Shown here: piece by piece, positions 12,124-29,169 of the stretch
How the letters are laid out: every line of letters starts with the position of its first letter
How positions within the stretch are numbered: position 1 is the first letter of the stretch
Origin: Glandiceps talaboti
Taxonomy: Eukaryota > Hemichordata > Enteropneusta > Spengelidae
Length of the DNA stretch: 64,000 bases
Reading direction: 5' to 3'
Assembly: GCF_964340395.1 (NCBI RefSeq)
Contig: NC_135553.1
Location: 7,411,501-7,475,500, forward strand
Notes under the pieces: generated by a model
Seen by the model: only the letters and a program-made list of their open reading frames with translations
Told to the model about the DNA's origin: nothing
Database searches by the model: none
Program-made: the position numbers and the translations under genes

Positions 12124-13609
12124 TCACATGATAGTATTTTCCATTCCGGACGCAATCATCTTCTGGAGGAGAAAGCTTACAAACAATAACCAAGTCACCT
12201 TTTTACCCGGTTGAAGGTTTTGTCCACCATTTCCTAGCGACAGCTCGTCGACATCTGTCGGAAAGAGAAGAAAAAAGTTGCAATTTTAATATTTCATCGA
12301 TAATAAGCTTAAGTGTGATGTAGGTGATGGCCTTTGAGATAACCTCTTGTATGGAGTTAAGTCGTGGTATCGTTAGTCATATGTGACACATGGAGACTTT
12401 AAAGGAGATTTAGTCTTAGGTTGCAAATGCCATTAAATTACGTATTAAGTTTCAATAAGACAGATCACAAGGTTTCATGTTGAGATAAACACAATAAAGA
12501 TAACAACAGTGCTCTTTATGTTGTTATGTTTGCATTGTTTTTTGCATTGTTTTTGCTATCGTTAACAAACAATAAAGCTTGTTTAAGGCTGCTTGCGTGT
12601 TATCTTTATTGCGCCTATCTCAATATGAAAACTTGTGACCAGTCTGACTGAAACTTAATACGTCCGATCTTGGTACTTTTATTATGGCAATTGCAAGCTA
12701 AGATACAATCTCCTGTAAATCTCGCCATCTATTACTTCTAAATCAAATGTGTACAGAAACTAGTATTTGAAATATTTTCCCCATACTTAGCTTATATTGT
12801 ATAACGACAGTGTTATTATAAGTTTCTTAATTTAAAGTGTTTTCATATATAAAAACGGACATAATCTAAGTTCTCAAAATAATATTTCAAGTTCGGAACA
12901 GGCATTACCGCCATCTATTCTACACTAATCATAGGTTTATGATATGTTGTATGATTTACCTGGTTTAACTTCAAGACTGAATTACACCTGCGTTACTTTG
13001 TCATTCTCAAAACCGGCGATTTCAGCTCTACACGAAAATATTCCGGTGTGGCAATCCTCTACTTCATCGACAGTAAGCTTACTTGAACAGTCGTAAGAAC
13101 GTTTAATTGAACATTTACACCATAATTCTTATTTGTGCACCATATATTGGCTCGTCGTTGAAATACCATGTAAATGTAGTTTGTGGTCTCCCCACGTTGA
13201 ACTGAACGTCTTATTTTCAGCATATTCTTGTCTGCATTCATAGTCTCTAAGTCGGGTAAATAAAGTGATGCGATTATAAAACAAACATGATCACATAACA
13301 CCTTTCGAAAATATTCCCGTTTGAAAATTTCCATCAGTCAGCGAGTACGATCATAAAAAGGATATCACAACAAAATATTCATCCCCTTCCTGAATGTTAG
13401 AGTATGGCCTATAAACTTCAAGTTAAAAAAGAATCACATAACATTGGACTAAATCCTAGGTATTTTTTACTGTAACATTACTGGGTTCGTGACGAGGTCT
13501 AACATTTTCGAGGTGTGAGATGTAAAATTTACTTGCAGTGTATTTTCAGGTGAACAATGCCATGAACTTGTTCATCTTCTCCGGTAGCTTTCTTAAACGT
13601 CAACGTCAT
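12124..13609 (-). pseudogene. Decayed V-C2 Ig gene (unit 1)
   Basis: Read on the minus strand. 13537-13609 encodes only the G-strand end of a V-set domain (TGEDEQVHGIVHLKI, compare gene D). Its donor has decayed to GC (t|gcaagt). 12960 to about 13275 is a C2 exon with recognisable pieces (RPQTTFTWYFNDEPI, SYDCSSKL, FSCRAEIAG, FSLEVKPG) scattered over frames, with stops. 12124-12254 is a fully open terminal exon (DVDELSLGNGGQ... then a hydrophobic TWLLFVSFLLQ) ending in TGA. No signal-peptide exon was found. The intact relatives are genes C, D and E, so this is a truncated, frameshifted copy. Confidence 0.8.
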
Positions 13610-13765
13610 TCCAAGAAAGAAGTACATTTTGAGAATACTAAAAATGATTATTTCATACTAACCGAGCATTTTTACCAACATCCGTTATTCCATGTTAATG
13701 AAAGTCTCCCAGTCTGTCCATGAACACGTGGTCATGATTTAATCTCTGGTATTCTTTTTGTTGAA

Positions 13766-13850
13766 GTGAGTATTAGGGTTGAAATTCCCCGCGTTGACGT
13801 TCAGTTCGAGTCAGGGTATACACTTCTCCTGTTGGTTTGCAAAAACGCTA
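13766..13850 (+). pseudogene. Possible relic of a receptor-A/B exon 2
   Basis: Reads EIPRVDVQFESGYTLLL, resembling exon 2 of receptor B (FDVNIESGYTLYL) at 61116-61262. Homology stops after about 65 bases and no donor is visible. It lies just upstream of the unit 1 relic on the opposite strand, as receptor B does relative to gene E. Confidence 0.4.
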
Positions 13851-15300
13851 AAAAAGAAATCAAACACCTGTACATGAGGATTATTACATTAACGCATATA
13901 CAATGTGGGGTACTCGGGAACAAAATGCCAATGCTGAACTCGCTTGTGGTACCTCTATTGTTTCAGTATCTGTCGAAAGATAAAGACCGTAGAGAGCAGA
14001 GTTCTAAAATTGTAAACGGACAACCATATCCAAGTCTATTAGAACAGAACAGACAATCTACCAAACGTCCATGTGGCAGGGCAACATTAATGGCCATTTC
14101 ACCATCCGACACCGTCCGACTTTGTCGTTGTAATGGTTACAGACTTTCGTAACTGTAAACATTTCACCTGCTTGGCAACAGTTATTTACGACAAGGTCTT
14201 TCAAGAGGCGATGGAATGATTCCGGAGTCATCAGGTTGTGTTTGCCGTTCGATCGAGATGTTGTAAATTTTCTTTGAGATTCGGCCGACCATAATTATAT
14301 ATATATTAAGTTCTTAGACGTACACGACTATCGTACATCAGTTTGTGTATGTCCACCTCCATGACAACTGTATTTGACACTGTTCATTGCTATACCAATT
14401 ATCTTGAAAACTTAGCAGTCGTCCGATTATAGCCTCTAATCTTGTGATATCCAAATTTAATCAAATCAACGTTCAATAGAAAATACTCACACAGATTAGG
14501 TACTGTACTGATAACATGATATAGACGGGGACTACTCGAACAAATAAAGGTATTGTCATAAACTTTGGGTTCTGGAGAGTCTATTACCAAGAAACACCAA
14601 ATTGAAACTCTTCTCACCTCTATTGTTCTTTGAGTGGTACACTTTTGCCTCATGGGTCTCAGCTGATATACATGAATATTCATTAGATGAACAATACATA
14701 TTCATGGTTATTTGTCTGAAGGAAATAAACACTAATAAGGCGTCAAGAATATTCAACGTCCATGTTTCTTGGCAAATTTTACTTAAATTTTACAAATTAA
14801 CCCACACTTGAAAGAATAGGATACTATATAAGGCAAGGCTAACGGTTCCCCCAAAGGTTTATGTGTAAAAACTAAGCGTTCATGAAGGATATATTTTCTT
14901 CGACTTTCAAAGTACTGACAATGGCTTCATACACGTTTGATGCAGTTGTACTCTTAAGACCCCTGGTAAGACCGAAAATTTTACTCCTCAACCGACAGCA
15001 ATTGATAGCGAAGTTGGAGTTACTGTAGTTCAAACTGCATAATAAAATGTCTCTTGTCCGCTCTTTGGTTTTATATCGAAATCGATAGACTGGTCGTAAA
15101 TGTTATTTATGAACTCACCAGTTTGTATACTTTCTTTGTTTGCCCCACTTCTGAATCAACTGTTCACCCAAGCATACAGTCACACGCTTCCCTCACACTC
15201 TACACACAATGAAGTTGAGTAAAAAAACACTTTTATCATACCACACGAATACTACTTCACATAATAAAACCTTCGCCAACGAGAGTTGAGTGTTGTGTTT
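13851..15300. other. Intergenic, nothing recognised
   Basis: Short open frames occur but show no splice context, codon bias or family similarity that I can see. Confidence 0.5.
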
Positions 15301-15304
15301 TCGC

Positions 15305-15309
15305 CTTTA

Positions 15310-15348
<39 letters not shown>

Positions 15349-15450
15349 GACTGCCTGCCTGTCTGTCTGTCTGTCTGTCTGCATGATGTATGTATGTATG
15401 TATGTATGTATGTATGTATGTATGTATGTATGTATGTATGTGTGTGTGTG

Positions 15451-15483
<33 letters not shown>

Positions 15484-15506
15484 GCATGTCTGTCTGTCTG
15501 TCTGAC

Positions 15507-15559
<53 letters not shown>

Positions 15560-15591
15560 GCATGTCCGTCCGTCCGTTGGTCGACCCGTCC

Positions 15592-15659
<68 letters not shown>

Positions 15660-15722
15660 GCCTGTCTGAAGCTATTCTTTATATGAATTCGTCGAATCGA
15701 GAGAGAGAGAGAGAGAGAGACT
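15305..15722. repeat. Compound CTGT/TATG/GA microsatellite
   Basis: About 360 bp of CTGT repeats interrupted by a TATG block (15387-15440), then a GA run at 15700-15721. Long open frames on both strands here are repeat artefacts. Confidence 0.95.
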
Positions 15723-15879
15723 GGTGAGGGTTGAGCGAAACGACGTATCTTTCAGTCTACCTTGGACACAGGGGCGAAACGAGAACAGTTTCTGTTGTAG
15801 ACCACGATGATTTGGTAGGAAACATTTCCACGCACCCGTCAGTTGTAGATCCACTTACCTGATTGGACTAGAAGTTAAT

Positions 15880-16480
15880 ATCATCATGTTATCATAACAT
15901 TACCTTTAAATTACCGTTGGACTTTAACCAATCAGCCTAAATAAAAAGAATGTCGTGTTTCCGATTACCCTACCTTCTCTAGTTTCGCTACCTACTTTGT
16001 CATGTAGATTCAGAATAATGACGTCAAATGAGGCTGAACTAAAAGCACACGCAAAAAGAGATGTTTTGACCCCTCAAATCCACAGAAGAGTTACCAAATT
16101 CAACACAAACCGCTTATATGTTGAAGGGTATGTGATCGGAAACACACAATTATTTTTTTATTTGGTCTCACAAGTACCTTCAAACATTACCTGTGGACTC
16201 TGATCAACTGGCAGTCTAATGTTTGTAAACAATGATCCCTTGATCACATGTACAGATCTTATATCTGTCAAAGTTTCATCCAGAACGAACATTCGCTCAT
16301 TTAGCCACCAAGAGTACACTTAGACAACGTCGACATACATTAACAATATTATACACAAAAAGGTAAGCTAAACTCTCTATTTTCAAATCATGTAGAATAC
16401 TGAAATGACGATTATATTAATAGACTTCGTTGTTTTGTTTTGCTTTTACTATTCGTTTTTCCTGTACGATTGACGTATGT
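15880..16480 (+). repeat. Duplicated block upstream of receptor A, copy 1 (possible 5' UTR exon)
   Basis: Shares ordered blocks with 17640-17960: gactctgat..aac, tttgtaaaca, gcgtcgacat, and a donor-like aaaag|gtaag at 16362/16363. It could hold an untranslated first exon of receptor A; this is inference only. Confidence 0.5.
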
Positions 16481-17329
16481 GATATAAGCACAGCCCATTT
16501 CAAGTTACACATTCACTGACTCCGTTTGATAAAACCACACAGAAACCATTAACGGACCACTCCATGAAAACAATTCCATGCGGTATTTTGTCTAAATTAA
16601 TGAAAGTGCCACCATACAGAAATCAAAATATTGGCGCCAGCGTCTCTGCGGTCTAGTTGCAGTACATTAAAATGATTTTATTTAGTGATAGTCAAAATGT
16701 AGCAGGAAAATGTGATCTCGTTATCTTAGTGTGGAATATATGCAGTTTTATATTGGTTTCTGTGTGTTTAATCAAAACACAGCCAGGGAACGTTGACTGG
16801 AAATGGGCTGTATACCTTGCCAATACACTTCACTGGGTGTCGGACTAAATCTAGGAGGTGCATGAGAGTTCTATCACTGCAATATTTTGGTGCATGGATT
16901 GAACTAATCATATTAATTGTTGTTATGTGAATAACGCAATAACTTAAATCACGTTTACAGACTCTGAACTATTCGAAACCATGATGACAGGCAAACTCGA
17001 TAGTTTGTTTTGATATTATCCAACTGTTTTACCATATAAGTGGTAATTTGGCTGACATTTTGTGTAGTTTATTCAAAAAACCCTCAAACACAAAACGAAA
17101 CGATGAATAAAGATAAACACCAAATGTGTCCAGAAGTAGTGATTGTGTACATTCTAACACATATGTCATATACTTAGTTTTTCGAAACCCGCCAGATGTT
17201 TCTCATAATCAAACAGGTCATTCAATATTTTTTCATGTACTGAGTCATGCACGGTTTTGTAAAACACTGCAAGTCGCAGTAATTTTACCATTAATATAAC
17301 GCAGATCACATAAGAATAACCATACATCA

Positions 17330-17372
17330 CAGACAGACAAACATACATACAGACAGACAAATATGCATACAT

Positions 17373-17410
<38 letters not shown>
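17330..17410. repeat. (ACAG)n microsatellite
   Basis: Tetranucleotide run of acagacag/acatacat type. No coding meaning. Confidence 0.9.
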
Positions 17411-17411
<1 letters not shown>

Positions 17412-17639
17412 TGACTATATATAACCTTCCCTTACTATGCGAAAGGTGCAAGTCAAAGCCAGTAGACTGTTTCAAATCTGCCCTCACCAGCATTGATATA
17501 TAACCTCTGACCACTATAGTTTGAGATATAGCCGATCTCATAGATTGTGCTCATCTGTCTGAGTTCTGGTGAGATCTAAAGAACGCCCGCTAGCCTTACT
17601 CCAGTGATCATTAAAAGAACACGTTCTGATCGATCAACT

Positions 17640-17960
17640 TACATGAGACTACCATGTGATCATAACATTACCTTTAGACTCTGATGAACGAGGAGAGTGT
17701 TTTGTAAACATTACAGCACTCGTGACTAACATACCTTACATATGCTAAAGTTTTCGACCAGAACTAGTAGTTGTGTAATTGTTTTTAAGAGACACAACAG
17801 CGTCGACATAACGGTATCATATATACACCAAAAGGTAAGACAAACTGTCTCTCTTTTCACATAATGTGGACTATAGAAATGAGAATTATTATGTTGATAG
17901 ACTTTGCTATAATTTTGTTTCGCTTTCACTCATATTTCCTGTACGATTGACATCTGACAT
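17640..17960 (+). repeat. Duplicated block upstream of receptor A, copy 2 (possible 5' UTR exon)
   Basis: Matches 16140-16480. The shared caccaaaag|gtaaga donor at 17834/17835 is the best-conserved part. If used, it would splice to the acceptor just before the receptor A start (ctgcag|a-ATG, or actatag|gt farther up). Confidence 0.5.
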
Positions 17961-18994
17961 ATACTACTTCCTATACATCTTGCCGGTACACTAGGTGTCA
18001 GGACTAGGAGTTGTATGAAAATTTCGAGTTCGATCCTGCACCAAAATATTTTCGAATGTCGTAATGCAGAGATTGAACTAATCGTACTTGTAGTTGATGT
18101 AACATATATAGAAACAGTTGGAAATAACAAAGAGCAAAGTAAAGCATTGAAGATATTAGATAATCATCAAATGTTTCAAGAAGTGATGATGGAGTGCTGA
18201 TGGATTTCAGACTAATGTGTATGATTTCAGCTTTAAACGAGTACAGAAGCGACTCGTTATTCTTATGCGAATATTTTCATGACAATAGAAAAAAAGAAGC
18301 TAAAACTACCACTATTACAGGCAGTAACATTGCCGAAACTAATAACTGCCTTAAATCAATCTAGAAGCTTTAACGCCTTTGCTTTGAAATAATACTATTT
18401 TAGAGCGAGCGGTATTTGGGTATTTTGACTGATGTAATAAAATAAAACAACGAATCTTGAAAAACACCAAATATTTCAATTCGTATTGATATGATAAACT
18501 TCTAATACTCTGTGTTGCTAAACCACTCGTATACCACTTTAACTCTATATTGAATTATCTACTGAGTCATTTACTGTTTTCCGATTTTACCAGTGCGATA
18601 GTTATTTTTTTAGAGTTTGGTTCCATCACAGTAAAACCGACACTTCGAGCGGTTGTATATTGCGTAAGGCATCATTGGAAGATATTAGTTGGCTTTTTTT
18701 GTCAAAATACACACCGAACTTATTTGAGATTACCATAGCCTATGCTTAGCTTGGTAACTCAAATTTTCATAACATATAAATTATCTGGATACACAAAAGG
18801 TTTGTTCCGCTATAAGATCAGAGGGTCCAAAGATCTTAACATTACCAATTCAAGTAATGCTGTGAGATGACATCATTCTAATTACTATGTAATAATAACC
18901 ACCGTTGATATAAAGCGATATGTCAACGTGACCTTACTCTAGAGGTAATCAAAATCAAATTCGTTCTCTCAACTATAGGTTTGTAAACTGCAGA

Positions 18995-23377
<4,383 letters not shown>

Positions 23378-23617
23378 GTGATGTTGATATTTCCGGCATG
23401 ATCAAGATGTTCAATACTACTATTACAAAATTGGCATAAAGACACCTTAGTCTAGTATATTTATGTTAACATTAGTAATTGACCATGGTTTGAACAGAAA
23501 ATGTTGAATCGCAATCTATTGTTATATGTTAAAATGGTTTACAGTGATGTGTGAAGGATTTAATAAACTTGTAATATACGCATAAAAAACTTCTGAAATC
23601 GGTTTGAACTTTCAAAT

Positions 23618-23710
<93 letters not shown>

Positions 23711-23799
23711 GAGGGAGGGAGGGAGGGAGAGAGAGAGAGGTTGGTTCCTTTTGTGATATCGTTGACGTCGACGCCAATTGACTAGAAGTAGTTTCACTT
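23378..23799 (+). other. Receptor A 3' UTR/flank with duplicated GA repeat
   Basis: An AATAAA at 23562-23567 may be the poly(A) signal. 23522-23740 repeats the module seen at 21563-21840 and ends in (AG)n plus a G-rich run. Confidence 0.55.
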
Positions 23800-24765
23800 T
23801 CAAAACAAAACTTCCATTTTTGTGATGATTTGGACATATATATGAACTTTGTATTGTAAGTGGCCATGGCGTAGTCCTTCATTTGATCCATTACAGTCAC
23901 TCCATAACATTAAAAAACTGTTATTGCAGATAAAGTATATATATTACGTCAATTTAGTCACTTACATTTAGAAATAATCTTATTCATAGCATACACAGCC
24001 CCCCCCCCCCCCCCCATTATAGCCTATTTATCATTGGGTGTTCAGGACAAGGTTGAGTCCAGGTTACATCATAGTGGTATCGCGATTACTACCAACCACT
24101 GCACCTTCATAGCATGTTTTATTGAACAATAAATTATTGGCTCTAAACATGAACAAACTTTAAAACAGTGAAAACGAAACAACTGCTTTCTTGAGAGTCT
24201 GCTTGACACCCGCGCTTTGTCCCCGAGGCTTTGTCGTACGTAGTGAAGTTGCCATAGTGACAACGGATTTATGTTGTTTTGTAGTATTTTCAATCTATTA
24301 ATTATTAACAGAGGTCCAACTTCAGCGAAGTTAGTTTAGTATTAAGGTTTGGGTAAATGCCAATAAAACGAACAATTCTAATTGTACAGGTATACAGTGT
24401 TATGACCAGAGTACGGTCTTCGTTCCCTTGACGTAATATATATCGATTCTATCATGTGACAGTTGGATTCCATCATGTGACAGTAGTGGGTGTATGACTT
24501 GTTGTACATATTCAGACATTGTGAGACTTATCCACTAGCGTTCAGAACTGTTGTAAGAACGGTTAAACAAGGAACTTTTGGATATGATATCTTTGCAAAT
24601 TGAAAGGAATATATTCAACGACATTTTATAAGTTTCACCATGAATTTTGTAACGTTTACCAGGCCTTGGATTAAAAGGGCAGTACTCAGGTATGGATGAG
24701 ACATATGAACCGTCAACATAAACATATGTAAACACGGCACTTGCCATGGTAAGTAGTCAGAACTT
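23800..24765. repeat. Anchor repeat, copy 2 (long form)
   Basis: The core at about 24190-24515 matches copies at 9660 and 50100. The longer block also matches 49250-50580: tattacgtcaatt, atcgcgatt.ctacca, and the end ccatggtaagt / tcatggtaagt. A poly-C run is at about 24001-24016. It separates receptor A from gene C. Confidence 0.7.
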
Positions 24766-25977
24766 TACGACACATTTAGTTCGTATAACTTTATAGCTAG
24801 AAATGTACAAATTCAATTTTGGTGATTTATTAATTTCCTCATTTTAGGTTTTAAAACAATGATAAGCAAGGTAAAACGAACTAACATGGGAACATCATTG
24901 TACATTTGCCGACATAACGAAAACCAACCACACGTTTACAAAGGGGAATAGAAGAAATCGCCACTAAAGATAGTGATAATCACTGTCTGTATGTCTGACT
25001 GCCAAAAGGATAATTGAGGACAAAGTGTCGCTAGATCATATACCTTAATATTAAAGTCCACTACATAGGCCACAATGCAAATAAACGTACGCCATATCAC
25101 TGTGGCAAAGTTTCCAAGCGGCGATGATTGCACAGCTACGTTCATTCCCCTCGAACACAAATGCATATTCTGATAAATAAACACAAATCACTGTACTGAA
25201 GTAGGTAGTCATGAAGAAAACGGTAGTCTCTCTCCAGTTACATTTAAAATGGGGTCGGGGGTTAACTTCACCTATAGACGATTCCACTATTAGTATGTGG
25301 GTTGGTGTGTCACTGGATGAGCGGTCACTTTACACGATAAATGATGAGGTCCGATGCACTTTGATCTACGGCCTATATCGATAAGTTGTCGATTTGGATA
25401 TAAGCAGTGTACAGCATCTAGATATATTATGGTATCGTAGCAATAAAGCCTTTGTTTGTAGGGTGCATGACAGACTGGGTTGAAACTTCTACTCTATGAG
25501 TGTAATGGGGAAACCACAAAACAAATACATGGGATTGATTATCACATCATTTTTTACTACAACTATTAATTCCGATATCATATTGTTTCATATAAAAATA
25601 ACCAAACAATAAACAATAAAAATCGACAAACACAAACATTGAATCATATTCAGAAGTTACACTTTTCTGACAACGGATGTTTTGTTTCGACAGAATTTAT
25701 TAACAGTTTACTGTGTTCTTAAATTGGCCAAAACTTTTCTAAGACACTAAAGAAGGATAAACACTAAATGCTCTTGACTTCAATTCTATTACAAAACAAG
25801 ATAAACTGGTAGTAGATATTCAAAGGTTATTAAAAAAAATAAGTGCAAACATTCTGTTTGATGTGTAAATGTTTAGGCATTGAAGGCAGTTTTCAAGATG
25901 ATCTGTAAATGGATAACTTGTTGTTTTGACTGTATAACTATTCGTTTGAAATATCCAGCAAAATAAAGGTGGTAGAC
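24766..25977. other. Intergenic / gene C 3' flank
   Basis: A TTTATT (AATAAA on minus) at 25696-25701 could be the gene C poly(A) signal. Nothing else was recognised. Confidence 0.45.
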
Positions 25978-28061
25978 TCAAACACAGGGCACATGGACAA
26001 AGTATCTAGTATCTCCCATTCTGTATCCAAAAAATGTCCTTTGCAAAAACAAGATGAGAAAAATTTGAATAACCCAAGTCCCCAATGTTGAAGGTCGAAG
26101 GCTGTGTCCAGCATTTTCTGACAGAGGTTCGTCAACTTGAACATCAATATCTGGAAAGATCAAGAGGAATCGAATGAAGGGGTTAAGATATTTCACTGTA
26201 TGTGACTGTGTATCATGTTAGGTTCGTTTTCCTATTTAACAATTTTTTAGTATGAAATATTTTAAACACAGGTGATATATTTTGAAAATAAATTATAAAT
26301 AGGCATTTGTGTTTAGTTATTCACAATTTTTCGATCATCACACGTCAGCAAAAGAAGAGCACATATATTTAATTGAATAATGCTTTCATCGATACAAATT
26401 CAGAGAAATTATTTAAGAACGTATTAATCCTACCTGTTTTACTTGGTTTAACTTGAAGAGAAAACGTCTTTGTTTGAACGCCTGATTCCAATCCTGGAAT
26501 TTCAGCTTTGCACGTGTAGTTGCCATCGTAACGGACATGCATTTTGTTGATAACCAGCTGACTTGTACAGTTGAAAGAGCCATCTATCCCTATAACGCAA
26601 TTCTCATCATTTATGCGGAAATGTCTGTTGTTAGATATTGGTTGACCGTTGAAATACCACGTAAATGTGGTCTTTGGTCTCCCCGACGTTGTCTTACACG
26701 TTGCACTTAACCTTGTTTTCTCAGCAATCAGTACATTTCCTGCCTCGGTCGAAGTCTCAGATAAACCCAGCGATAGTTTGAAAGGAACTGGAATTTTAAA
26801 CAAGTAAATATATGGCAAATTAATAAATAAAAGAGTAGTTGACTGTCATGTTCGTTAATATAAAGCATAATATAAGATAACACATATCACAAGTCATTTA
26901 AAGCGTAACTTTATAATTACAAAGTATTTCATGGCATTCTTGCTTGTCTACTCATTTATGTCTAATACAACTATAATTACGTGACACAAATTTGCTGGAA
27001 CTTATGGATTGAATCTTACATGTCAATATCATTATCCAGTAACGTCTAAGAATCTTGTAATGTTTGACTACTTACTGTGTATCGTAAGGTGTACCATGCC
27101 ATGTGCTTGCTGTTCCTCGCCTGTTTCTGACTTCAACGTCACCGTACATCTATATGTACCCTCGTCAGACAAAGTAACGTCATGAATCGTCAAGGCAGGT
27201 ATACTATGCACCGTGTATTTTCCAGAGTCTATGTATTTGTCAAACTTAATACCATCGGGGATTTGTGCAGCAATAAAGCCATCTGTGTTGTCATTCACCC
27301 ATCGAATCGACGAAAAGGCAATGCGCTTATCGCTAGGGGGTTCAACTGGACACCTAATAGTTACTGCAGTTCCAATACGTGCAAATTGTGTCTGTTGCGC
27401 CGCAAAAGTACCACTAACTGTAGAATGTAAAAGAAATGAAAATACATTATTAATTATAGTGCACGCGCTTTGATGTTCTTTAATCATATATCAAACTTAC
27501 GTAACATTAAATCTAGAATCAACATCCTGTTGAGCCATATAATTTCAAAGAAAATGACCTCACACTGTTCGCTTCAAGATTTCACGTCTTTGTTTGCAAA
27601 GGGAGTCCTTTTCTACAGGATATTCACGTTTGTCAATCTTTCGATATCCCTTTGCGTACTGATTAGAAATAAATAAACACTTTTGATATTATACTAAGTT
27701 AATAGACCTAACTTCATGCACACATCAACATTTCTTACTGAAGAGTTTTCCATCCTGAATGAAGTGAAAATTTACATCGTATTTACATAGACACCCATGA
27801 ATAATGAACTAACAAAGGGGATATAATTCAATGTGTAGCACTGAGAGCAATTAGGTTCAGTTTGAAAGGTAACATATAATTTATCATGTCTGAGAAAATT
27901 GTCAGGTTTGGCGTACCTTAGCTCTTTAATAAGAAAGTGAACAATGTCATGAAGATGAATTTATTTGAAACAGCAACGAAAAAATGAAATGGCGTATACT
28001 TACTGAGGAAGATAATTGTTAACGTCACAAGGCGGACCGTGGTTGTCGTCACTCGCTTCAT
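25978..28061 (-). CDS. Gene C: V-C2 immunoglobulin membrane-anchored protein
   Basis: Minus-strand exons in order: 28061-28004 (signal peptide, LVTLTIIFLIS), 27417-27076 (V-set), 26787-26434 (C2), 26150-25978 (tail). The total is 927 nt, 308 residues, with all phases matching. The V domain has TIRCPV, SIRWV and LSDEGTYRC. The C2 domain has SATCKTT, FTWYFN and YDGNYTC, plus an extra Cys pair (ENCVIG, SFNCTS) seen in every relative. The last exon has a polar stalk and a hydrophobic stretch (TWVIQIFLILFLQ) followed by about 20 mostly polar residues, so it is either a short TM segment with a small tail or a modified GPI-type signal. It probably acts at the cell surface as an adhesion or recognition protein. 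The V-C2 order resembles JAM/CTX-type proteins; no orthology is claimed. Confidence 0.88.
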
Positions 28062-29160
28062 AGTGGTCAGCTCTACATTAAAACCTCTTCGTCAACAAAA
28101 TGCATTTACAGTATGCGGCGACTGAACTCGACATTCGTGAATAAGTTACTAATGCAAGGACACCGTGTTTTGCACAGTATATGTTATTGTTGAAGAAGAA
28201 TACCTTACAAGGTAATAATTGAGATAGTGATCTTCAAGCACGTATTTCGTATAGGTAAACATTATAGCTAGATCATTTGCATACAATTGCATCGTTGCAG
28301 TGGACCAGCAGTCACCCCATACGTACAAAGCGTTAATTTAACTAAATTACCCAAAGTATTCGAAGTATTTTTCAACACCATACGAGTTTCTAATATGATA
28401 TTGATCTGATTTAAAGGTTGTGTTTTGCGTGCATGACTTTCCATTTCTATGTAATTACACATGATTGAGAGGCTGATTAAAGACAGGATGATTATATTGT
28501 TTTTGTTTATAATTTATTATAGACTAAGAGTGCTTAAATTGCATTCGGTTGCACCATCCTTGAATAAAAAAAACAACAAAAAACCCAAAAAACCCAAACA
28601 ATCAAACAAACATATACATCGAATTACAGTTCACGTCACACTAATTATCAAAATCGTCTTTTGCTTTAATTAATGTTCTCAACTTTGTACCTGGGCACCA
28701 TCGATAATGAATTAAATTGTTTCTTACTGTATATTTTAAACCTCTATAAAAACAAAGTATAATAGTAAGTAAGGCAAAATTAGACCAGGGTGACGCAAAG
28801 AAATAAAAAATATATAATTATCACACACCGTCTTACTGAGTTTTGACTTGAACAGCATAGTAGCGTTTTTTAAAGAAAAGTGTTCCAATAGGTTTAGTTC
28901 AGGCAGCTAACAGTCACAGCCTGACATTTATCATAGTCGATTAATGCATCGATAACAATAATAACAATGAAGTTGACCAGGTTCAATGTTCAAAATGCAT
29001 ACAAATACGACTGTAACAATGCTTTGTTTTCTAAATGGAGGCGTTTACTTTAGTTTTTAATCGTAGGGTGTAAAGCCGTTGTACTAGTGAATGGCCTCCT
29101 GTAGCGAATTAAACTCGGAAAAGGACGAAGTCTTTTAAGTTTAACAGTCAAAATATATGA
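28062..29160. other. Gene C 5' flank, nothing else seen
   Basis: No clear TATA box upstream of the gene C start, and no exon seen. Confidence 0.4.
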
Positions 29161-29169
29161 AATCACATA

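Noticed and set aside
15257-15669. CRISPR array
   Set aside because: The repeats are contiguous 4-mers with no spacers, and the sequence is eukaryotic.
15286-15686. Long open frames of CLSVCLSV / TDRQTDRQ type
   Set aside because: Pure translation of CTGT/TATG tetranucleotide arrays; they occur in several frames on both strands and have no gene context.
16657-16848. 63-residue hydrophobic open frame (MQYIKMILFSDSQ...)
   Set aside because: Short, not conserved in the duplicated block at 17.6-18.1 kb, and no exon borders.
24535-24747. 70-residue minus-strand open frame (MASAVFTYVYVDGSYV...)
   Set aside because: It lies in the anchor repeat. The homologous stretch at 50.43-50.58 kb does not keep the frame and no splice partners are visible, so it is probably non-coding.
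24936-25287. Two overlapping minus-strand open frames near 25.1 kb
   Set aside because: They overlap in different frames, match nothing I recognise and lack splice or signal context.
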